Source: Plasmopara viticola
Lineage: Eukaryota > Oomycota > Peronosporomycetes > Peronosporales > Peronosporaceae
Reading direction: 5' to 3'
Assembly (NCBI GenBank): GCA_001695595.3
Contig: MBPM02000205.1
Span: 1-64,000, forward strand
DNA length: 64,000 nt
Shown: piece by piece, positions 56,365 through 64,000 of the stretch
Position numbering within the stretch: position 1 is the first letter of the stretch
How the letters are laid out: each line of letters starts with the position of its first letter
Made by a program: the position numbers and the translations under genes
Notes under the pieces: generated by a model
Told to the model about the DNA's origin: nothing
The model's database searches: none
What the model saw: the letters and a program-made list of their open reading frames with translations, nothing else

Positions 56365-59300
56365 TTTTGAGGACACCTCACCGCTGTTTGAAGCATCATG
56401 TAACAACCTTGTGCTTGTAATGAAGCGGATCATTATCCCACTCCTTACGGTGCAACTGGTATCGCTATCAAATACTTAAGCGCTTAACTTTGGCATGAGC
56501 AAAACACCTCTGTTCGGCTTCTAAAGCTGCCTGCGTTAGAGCAAATTGACTCATTCACATTTGTCCATATCAAGTCGAAGAAATGTGCACTCAATCGTAT
56601 ACGCGAATGCTTCACAAGCGACGCTAAGCGGGTTTGTCTATTCTCATTGCAGTAACGTCTACTCTACTTTGTGCTTCATTTCTCAATTTGGTGAAAAATT
56701 TGGACACTATACCTGAGAATATTCTTGCAAATTGTTTTCGAGTCCCTGAAGTATCCTAGAATCTTAAGCCAGAACGCAGTATGCGCTACCTATCAGGCAT
56801 AAGCGAGATCTCTAGTCAGATTATCGATTTGTATCGTTTATCTATCTAGGATAAGGCATTTCCGGCTTATTTGAGTCAGCCAAAAGAAATAGTTGCTCAG
56901 ACGTATGTGAGACTTAGTAAAACTTATCTCAGGTAGTGTTCTATATTAGAGTGCCATCCGTGGCACAACGACTAATTGAGCCATCCATCTTCCCTGTGGA
57001 TAAAGTAACATAATGCCAAGCGTGACACTTAGGAATCGATTTTGCATCGTATCCATGCTCAGGTTAGATTCTTCCTTTTTGTGTAAATTCGTCAAATATC
57101 TGTGGACCTGTGTTGCCACTGTATGTTAAAGATATATGTCGTCCACTCATGATATTTAGTGGCCCACTATTGGTGATACTATGTTTCCGGTGCAAACATA
57201 TGTTTACCGCAGGTGGTAGCGCTTTTTACCGACCTGAGCGTCGTTTTAGCGCAAATCGTAGCATCTTTCGTAGCTGATGCTGCCAGCGGAACTTGATCAA
57301 TGAAGAACAAATACGTCGTCACGTCTACGCTAGCGAAACATCATATTCCCGGACATATTTGGATCCCATAATCTCCTTTGAAGGTGTCGTACTCACAGCA
57401 AGGGTGAGACATGATCCACCAAAGCTTTTTGTAAATGTTTCACTGGCTGATGCATATCGTATTGCCTTGCCATTCATTTTGAGGCTTGTGTCTCCAAGTT
57501 ACGAGATGCCAATAATCGAGTCATGCATGTTTTTTTCCAAAAAAAGAAGCAACTCCGTGCTTTAGAAATATTTACCCTAGAGACGTTTAATTGAACCGAA
57601 ACTGACAAATTCCAACTGCTCTCTCAAAGGTCGGACTATTCTTTTGCAACGCTATCAGTTATCGGCGCTTATAGCTCTTTAACACGAAGGAGACTTTTAA
57701 AGCTGAAATTGGGTCTTTGTACTTTCGTATACGTACGTGTACTCCCAGAAGTCCACTACTGTACGAGAGCTGTCAAGCTCCCAGGGGCCAAGCTGTCATG
57801 GTGTGTTTTAACTGGTGAAGATTTTTTTCCTATTCAGTAGGGCCCTGATACCCAACGTTTCCTTAGCACTATGGCTGCGGCGTTTATCAGCAAGTCTTCG
57901 GAGATCGGGGGCTACGCGAAGACAAACTTTGTCGGTCCCGTTTAAGAAACGCACGAAATATGTGCCCTTGCTTGTTGCAGCCAAAGCGACGAAAGTTGCG
58001 ATATTTTATATGCCATACCTATTTTTGATTTAGCAAGCTCATGTTCACACCTTTCTGGGGTTTCGCAAATTCGTAAGCTGCTAATCATGGCAATTCAAAA
58101 GAGCGACAGAAAGTTATCTGTGGCTGTGCTTCTCTTGGGAGCAAATAAAACAGCCTCTCTATTCGTTGCGGCCACTGTATGGAAGAGAGAGCGAGGTGAG
58201 TCTGCTGTTAGGCCGTCCGTGAGCACGGTCAGCGTGCCTTGTTTAAGAGTGGCGCCCCAGTAGTTGAGGCCGTCAGCTTTATGAACATATGACATAGCTA
58301 ATAAGTTGGCACTTGTCTCGCTCGCAGACAAGAATACGTAAGCGTTGGAAAAATATAAAGCTCACCAGGCGTAAAGTTGCTCTTAATTGTTTCTTGGTTG
58401 GAGTTTAGGGTAGAAAGTTTTTGATAAGTAGACTTCAAAGGCTAATTTTAGAGCGGGCTTTCTGATAAGAAATCGCGAGCGTCGCCTGTGGTAGCTTCCC
58501 CTTATGCTATAAACTTTGCTTGCAGAGTTCAAGCGCCGTCGCGAGCTCTACCTTCACTAAAAAAGAAGGGCGTCATGTGCAGCCGCCATTGTGCTTTTGA
58601 ATTTGCGAGCTATGCGTCCGATAGATGCAGGGAGGACAGTTAACGCAAGGTTGGCTACAAAGTGCTACCAGCTGTGACGAAATTCCACAGCACTTTCCAT
58701 AAATAGGGTGTTCAGAACATTGTGGGGATTTCTGCTGAACGACCGCTCTCTATCTTTGGTCTCTAGGGGATCGACATGTGCAATACATTTAATAAATTTC
58801 GGCTAATTTCTTCAGTACAATGTTGGATTTTTGCTTTCATCATAACTTGTCATTAGCACATGTTCAGTATCCTTCGCGTCAGAGTAATTTGCCTCTGCCA
58901 TTGAGGCAAAAACTTCAAAGTTATATTAGTATGCAAACGGTTATATGCACCCTAGGGTGCTTGTCCTGCACTTTTTAAGGCTCAAAATTAATTGAAGCCA
59001 GCGTTTACCACAAAAGCTTGACTTCCCGTAATAAATAATAGGCTTTAGATCACGTTCGCCGATATTACATCTCATCCATTAAGTCGTTTGCTGGCTGTTG
59101 ATGAACGCTTCACCAAAGGGTTATTACATAAAGCAGCCTTAATGTTAAAGCGCTGAATAATCAATTGGCGCCTCACTGGTACTTATACTCATTATGCAAA
59201 GTAAGGTATTTTATTTCTGATTTGATCCATGACGAAGAAAAATCGCTGATTTGGAATAAGAGGAAGGTTTGAAAACACATAACAGTATGGGAGTCGCTAA

Positions 59301-59430
59301 TCAGCCCCCCCTCCTTTTCGTTAGCTACCCCCCCCCCTCGCGTCTTAATACAGCAATGCTAATGATCTCTGATTGGCTGGATCAAACACCATTAAGTTGA
59401 TTTATCTGTAGGATCGCAATGCGAAAAGAC
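56365..59430. other. No gene recognised
   Basis: Two frames (57293-57565 plus and 58095-58331 minus) have some coding look but no motif. Homopolymer C runs occur at 59306-59338, just before the MULE relic. Confidence 0.35.
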
Positions 59431-61160
59431 GTTGCCTACTTTTACTTTATTATTTTCTTCCATCCCTTTAACTATGAGTCAACGTCCCGTCGTTGATACT
59501 ACTTACGCGTCGTTGGAAGAGGCTCGCTTGGCAGTAACCTTTCAATCGCAGAATAAGGGCTCACATTTACGTGCAAAAAAAAGAGTTGGACACCGGTCAG
59601 ACGGTAAAATCAAAGCCATATGTCCTTAATGCTTGTGTGCGGAGATTCCAGCTTCCAACCCGCAGCATCAGCGTAAACGGATTCGTGGAAGGCGCGGGAT
59701 AGGCTGTCAGTCTATTATGATAATTCGCGAAATGCGAGGACAAGAAGATTTAGTTTACTAGGTTGTTGGGCAAGAAGATTTAGTTTACTAGGTTGTTGGG
59801 GCCAACCAACTTAAGCGTAATCATTAGTCTTTCGTGAATGCTGCCGTGCATCCGCAAGGTCGCGCCCTTGATCTCGTTGAGCGGCAACAAGTCTTTAACA
59901 CAGGCATATGAGTAAAAACTATTGTCGGCCGGGTCTGGATGTTATACGTAATGTCGCGCTAATGCGCGAAAGCAACGTCACGATACCACCTCGGGATGTA
60001 TACAACATTCGCGACGCGGAACGTAGGCATTTGTTACGTGTTAGAACACCGCTTGCTGCACTTATTGATGGTCTTGATTAAGCAAGACTTTGTACACCAT
60101 ACTATACGCAATTTGACGCCGAACGGCGACTTACGCATCTGTTTATCGTTTCTCGACCAGCGAAAGAAATAGGCTGCAAATTTAGAAAAGTCTGGCTGTT
60201 GGGCTCCACTTACAAAGCAAACCGTTTCGGACTTCCTCTTTTACATGTGGTGACGGTCAGCTCGACAAACCAAACTTTCACATTCTATTACATACCATTG
60301 TTGGAGAAAGAGCCGAGGACTACCTTTGGGCAAACACGCTATTTGAAGCAGGCATTCGTGGATTTTTTGGTGTCTCCATTGACTTTTGTAGCCGACAGAA
60401 AATTGGCTCTTATAAATGCTCTTTAAGATAAATTTCCTGTGGGTAATATAAAGGCATTCCAGGGGCTCACAAGCCAATGGAATGCGTTAGTGGTATCTTC
60501 AACGGCTGACACTTACCAGCGTCGGCTTGCCGGAACGGGAGAGGCCTTTCCGCGTCAAGTGATAACTACCCTTGACGAGACCTGGCTTGCGTACAAGGAG
60601 AAATTTGTCTCTGCGTTTTTGCGCGGCAAATTCCATTTTGGCCATACAACAACTTCGCGAGTGGAGAGCGCACATTCTGCGTTGAAGAAGTGGGCTTCAG
60701 TATCAACGTGTGATTTGTTGACTGTAGATGCAGCTTGCCCTCTGGCTTGCGATGGCCAACTTGCTGCCATCCGACTGCAATCCGCATGAAAGCGCGCAAT
60801 CGTTGATATGCAGTTTGGCCAAGTCGGTGGCAGCGCTGAAATCAGCCTTCAGTCAATACAGAGCAAAAGGACGACTGCCGAGGCATGTTTGGCTCAAACT
60901 TTGGTCATCCATGCAGGCCCGAATTGAAATCAAGAGTACCCGCAACACCAGTAAGAGGCCTCACCCGCGACAATTTCGTTTCGCAATGGTGGCTCAATTA
61001 ACCTTTTTGGAAGACGAGAGCCGTCCTATCGCCACCACTATCGATCCACGAAACTCTAGAACGGATACGCGAACAATATGACGAGGGATCCATATATCAC
61101 AAAAAGGTGATGTGGAAACGTTTTTAAGCCCACAATCGTACGAGGTCGTGGACTTCTCTT
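59430..61160 (+). pseudogene. MULE (Mutator-like) transposase relic
   Basis: Plus-strand segments in order: an N-terminal FAR1-like part (SLEEARLAVTFQSQNKG, 59500-59600), then STYKANRFGLPLLHVV near 60210, where the family has (D)xTYKTNRFGMPLL, with the first catalytic Asp replaced by Gly. FVADRKLALINAL near 60390 carries the second Asp. A long part follows at 60450-60700: FQGLTSQWNALVVS, TWLAYKEKFVSAF, HFGHTTTSRVESAHSALK and STCDLLTV, all typical of MULE transposases. Stops at 59627, 60424 and elsewhere, plus frame changes, inactivate it. A perfect 30-bp tandem duplication sits at 59741-59800. Terminal inverted repeats were not recognised. Confidence 0.8.
59741..59800. repeat. Perfect 30-bp tandem duplication
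   Basis: Two identical 30-bp units (starting CAAGAAGATTTAG) at 59741-59770 and 59771-59800, inside the MULE relic. Recent slippage or repair. Confidence 0.9.
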
Positions 61161-61545
61161 AAGATCAACTCAGCGCAATTTATCGAAGTTTAGGGTGGTA
61201 AGGCGTCCCTTCGACCACAAAGTCGATGCAGAAAATGTGTAATGACGGGACACAACAAAAAACGGTGCATTGAACCTGTTGATTTCAACAATAATGCCGA
61301 AGCGGCTCGTACAGCCAATGCAGAGATCAACCGCAAATACTGTCGATAATTGAGGACACTCTGCTTGGTCTCCTTGTACTCAGTTTAATATAAAGACAAT
61401 ATCTTTTCACCCCAGTAGAAATTTGAAAATTAATCCAATTCCATCTCCATCTAGTGGGAACTTTTGTTTTATATAGAAAAGCAGCTGTAGCAAATGATCA
61501 TAATCTACGGCTTGATTCTGCCATAATGCATCTTGCTGCTCTATT
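61160..61545. other. Spacer between the MULE relic and the helicase fragment
   Basis: Plus-strand coding of the transposase tail fades near 61300 (a CRKCVMTGHNKKRC-like knuckle near 61215 may be its zinc-binding end). Nothing else seen. Confidence 0.35.
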
Positions 61546-61749
61546 TACGAAGACAATAGTGTCTTTTTGACGTCGTCATTTATAACACTCGATGCGGCGT
61601 AACACCCATAGCAGCTACAGACAATATTATTTTTTTGCTCTGGAGCTGGTAATGCGTCATCATTTATTGTACCTTCTCCGAAGCAGGTCGTTACGTTCAT
61701 ACCAAATGCCTCTTCATCGGCAAACGTTGATCCACCACACAAATAATAT

Positions 61750-62360
61750 TAAAGGTATGACTTTCGGAAGTTTGCATTCAACGATTGACCACAAGTTTCA
61801 CTTTCCATACATCCACTGCGTGACTCGTTCACGAAAGGAAACATAGTGGTTCTATCGCTATCAAGCAACACGAGTACACCCTCATGAAATAGCACCACGA
61901 CAGGAAAGTTAGAGCCACCCACCATCTGTAGTACTGGCGCTGGAGAAACTGGCTGAAAGTGCTGGTAAGCCTTTTCCACCTGAATTGTTGCACTCATAAG
62001 AACCACCTTTAGATTCGGTCTTTGCAAAAGATTTAACGTATACATCAAATTGAGTGGAAAATTTGTTAATTGATCTCGCTTGTGCACTACATCGAGAAAA
62101 TACAAAAAGCCGTCGAGCGATTAGGTCATTGTGGAGCCACTTGAGCAGCGTTCCCGTGGTACAAAAAACTAGCTTGAATCGCTTTGTAACAAAGAAAGAG
62201 TTAAATCGAATAGCATGACCCACTTCTTTTGAGTCCTGTCCAGTGCCTTCACATGCAACCTGTTCTGCAAGCGAATCAGCGCTGCTCCTCGTCTTCTCCC
62301 CAAGCTCTCGTGCCAACGCGTCATCAAGTAAAACGTGCGGGATTTGAGTCAACTTACCGC
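61750..62360 (-). pseudogene. DExH-box RNA helicase fragment (DHX36/YTHDC2-like core), frameshifted
   Basis: Minus strand, first frame: a SLAEQVACE segment, KEVGHAIRFNS, then FKLVFCTTGTLLKWLHND. These are motif Ia/Ib-like parts of DEAH helicases (SISERVAxE...GYxIRxxS...TKLLFCTTGVLLR). A second frame from about 62105 gives LDVVHKRDQLTNF, where the DEVHERD box has lost its Glu. RPNLKVVLMSATIQVEK (motif III, SAT intact) and PVLQMVGGSNFPV follow. The Walker A part and the whole second RecA domain are missing. It is therefore a fragment copied or left behind from a host gene. It lies next to a TBC fragment on the same strand. Confidence 0.7.
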
Positions 62361-62599
62361 GTTCGGTATCACCTGGGGGTTTTCAGCTTTCATTGTGCAA
62401 ATTTGCAAGATTTTTGCATTGCGAATGTTCAATGTAATATAATCGTTGAAGTAGTTCTACGTACTCTTGACGCTTTCGCTACAACGTAGCCTCCTGCCGA
62501 TCCTTTTTTGACGGTATATATCTCTACACCGCAAAAAAACATACTTAGATCAGTTAATCGCGAAAAGTGTACTCCTTTTTCAGCAAGTAACCCACATAC

Positions 62600-62720
62600 C
62601 AATAGCAGCCGCCAGACTGGTCGATATTTGTTAGGAATACCACCCCAGCTAGGTTTACGAAGCTGATCTAAACTAATAACTCCCTTTGCCAATAAATGCT
62701 CAAATTGCATGTAGCGTATT
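62600..62720 (-). pseudogene. TBC (Rab-GAP) domain start fragment, TBC1D22-like
   Basis: The minus strand reads FEHLLAKGVISLDQLRKPSW, then GGIPNKYRPVWRLLL. This is the well-conserved opening of TBC domains of the TBC1D22 type (LIDLDxLRKLSWSGIPxxYRPxVWxLLLGYLP). After about 40 residues the similarity stops. It is one exon-sized piece in a 118-codon open frame (62429-62785), whose remainder has no motif. Probably a captured or duplicated gene piece. Confidence 0.6.
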
Positions 62721-62789
62721 TTCCGATGCATTGCGTGAGGACAGACCTGACGCGATATGCCCCAGGGCCGGTGAGGGCGTTGCATGCAC

Positions 62790-63482
62790 CGGCGGTAATT
62801 GGCCCAAATTTGCTTTTTTTAATGATCCCGGCAAAGCTTGTGGCTTTTGTTGCGCCAAAACTTTGCATTTTCCCGTGAAAAGAAGCCCGACGTTGCTGTG
62901 TTGCTGAGATTAACAGCTGTTACACGCTTTTTTTTTTACTGCGCAAACTTATGCAATGCAGTCTTTGAAGGCTTCGATGTCGTCTCATGCGGAGGAACTT
63001 GTATAATCGCACGATAGCCAAATCATTATCAAGCTCAAGCATCAGTAACTAGTAGACGCACCATATCGTCAGTAGATAGATTGTTTGTTGTAGCTTCCAT
63101 CTTTCCCGTCGCTGCAAATGAATCCAGCTCATGGCAAAGATTTTTCTTGAAACAGCGAGCACTACTAGCATAGCATTTGACATTAAAGACGATGATCGCG
63201 CGATAGTATTTACTCTGTGTCGAATATGTCTACGAGTTTCACGCTTTTACGATCGTCTAGTGAAAATGGTGTGGTGGACACAAGGAAAGATTGAGCCCTA
63301 TATACAGAAGTATACTTTTAAGACCGAAGATTGTGGTCAGTCGCTCACCGGAAGAGCGTTAATCCTCCTGTACGCCTTCTCTTTGCAAGCCGTTATCCGA
63401 ATGTGAGCAATTTGCTTTGACACCAAAAGTTATATGGTTATATCAGCGAACTTTATTACTCATATCTTTATTAGGGATGACC
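62790..63482. other. No gene recognised
   Basis: A 91-codon plus-strand frame at 63131-63406 lacks motifs. The rest is spacer between the fragments and the effector gene. Confidence 0.4.
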
Positions 63483-63851
63483 TCAATTGAAGAGTTTGTT
63501 TAGGCCTATGAAAACCGAACCAAAAATGACTGCTGCAAGAAAAGTTGCAACTAGATGGTGGCCGAGCCCGTGAGGCTCATAATGAAGTTCGTGAACGACA
63601 TTGGGTGGGTGGTAAGCGTGATCAGGTTCCGTGCCCGGAAGTCGTCTACTGCGGCGTGTTGAATCTGAGCTGATCTGGCGTTGTTCTTCGTTAGCAATCT
63701 TCACAGTGGGTGCCTCCACCGATTGAGGGGTGAGGCCAGAGGTCAGAGCTCGCCTCAAAGTTCCGTGGTTGCTATTGCCAATTGAGCTCGTGGGCGCGTT
63801 ATCGGCAGCAACCAGCGTTACAGTAATTACAAGTAGAAGAAGACGCATCAT
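63483..63851 (-). CDS. Secreted RxLR-variant effector candidate with C-terminal membrane segment
   Basis: 122 residues, intronless, ATG start (two Met in tandem). Signal peptide about residues 1-16 (LLLLVITVTLVAA). At the RxLR place stands GTLR (30-33), a GxLR variant of the kind reported from downy mildews, followed by EEQR (55-58) in the position of EER. A polybasic RRSRR lies at 66-70 and a hydrophobic segment at 98-117, so it is tail-anchored like the product of the gene at 25.45 kb. The C-terminal thirds of the two align in layout (basic run, Pro/His-rich linker with HELHYEPHG here, then membrane helix). An initiator-like promoter lies about 43 bp upstream. Function in the host unknown. 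Confidence 0.75.
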   Translation of the reverse strand: MMRLLLLVITVTLVAADNAPTSSIGNSNHGTLRRALTSGLTPQSVEAPTVKIANEEQRQISSDSTRRSRRLPGTEPDHAYHPPNVVHELHYEPHGLGHHLVATFLAAVIFGSVFIGLNKLFN

Positions 63852-63879
63852 TGCTTAACTGGATGGCTCCTGCGATGAA

Positions 63880-63900
63880 GCGAAAGAATTAGAAATGATT
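63880..63900 (-). promoter_or_regulatory. Oomycete-type initiator plus flanking element
   Basis: On the minus strand the sequence reads ATCATTTCTAATTCTTTC. TCATTTC matches the oomycete initiator TCAYTYY, and the following AATTCTTTC resembles the flanking promoter region (MAWTTTNC). It lies about 43 bp before the ATG at 63851, a normal leader length. Confidence 0.55.
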
Positions 63901-64000
63901 CGCCGATGCACGTCTTTTATTGGTCCCATTATGTATTGGCTTTGTTCAAAGAGTCAGGTTTTCGATCCAGATAAATTCCATTCTCAGGTGACACAATCGA

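Noticed and set aside
1..64000. tRNA, rRNA or CRISPR features
   Set aside because: I looked for T-loop words, rRNA signatures and regularly spaced repeats and saw none. Short tandem repeats here have only two to four units.

Overview
The window looks like a gene-poor, transposon-rich stretch of an oomycete nuclear genome (Peronosporales, a Phytophthora or downy-mildew type). The evidence is a Crinkler (CRN) LFLAK-type domain joined to an HNH domain, two small secreted RxLR-like proteins, intronless housekeeping genes with mixed base composition, and decayed Ty3/gypsy, LINE, MULE and Polinton-type sequence. Only four genes look intact: a ubiquitin-specific-protease-like gene with PDZ and RanBP2-type zinc finger (7.2-9.5 kb), an AGC protein kinase (39.4-40.6 kb, minus strand) and the two secreted effector candidates (25.4 kb and 63.5 kb).

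Layout. 0-4.7 kb is the right-hand part of a classical Polinton/Maverick: a basic protein, a protein-primed DNA polymerase B broken by frameshifts, and a retroviral-type integrase with chromodomain broken by two in-frame stop codons. 7.2-9.5 kb is the USP-like gene. 9.9-25.0 kb is the most interesting block. Two inverted copies of a roughly 1.4 kb segment, each holding a CRN-HNH gene, bracket an 11 kb graveyard of viral genes: major capsid protein, fibre-like protein, A32-type packaging ATPase, two GIY-YIG nucleases, penton, tyrosine recombinase, small basic X-like protein and a D5-type SF3 helicase. I read this as one endogenous Polinton-like virus (PLV) whose terminal inverted repeats may be the CRN-bearing arms. 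All of its genes are broken. 25.4 kb holds the first RxLR-like gene. 26-59 kb is mostly decayed retroelements (several Ty3/gypsy pol relics in both orientations, a deleted LINE and short LINE-derived elements) with the kinase in the middle. 59.4-61.2 kb is a dead MULE transposase, followed by fragments of a DExH helicase and a TBC domain on the opposite strand. 63.5 kb holds the second RxLR-like gene, a probable distant paralogue of the first.

A family of about 325 bp elements, made from the two ends of a LINE, has inserted three times (11.7, 38.1 and 53.1 kb). A longer 1.15 kb relative sits at 28.6 kb. Target-site duplications are visible at all four, clear at three and only 6 bp at the fourth.

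How the genes work together: there is no operon logic. The intact host genes are single islands. The PLV and Polinton blocks are former virus-like modules (replication, integration, packaging, capsid). The secreted proteins and CRN copies fit the effector-rich, repeat-rich compartment typical of these pathogens. All family calls are by eye from motifs; no database search was possible.
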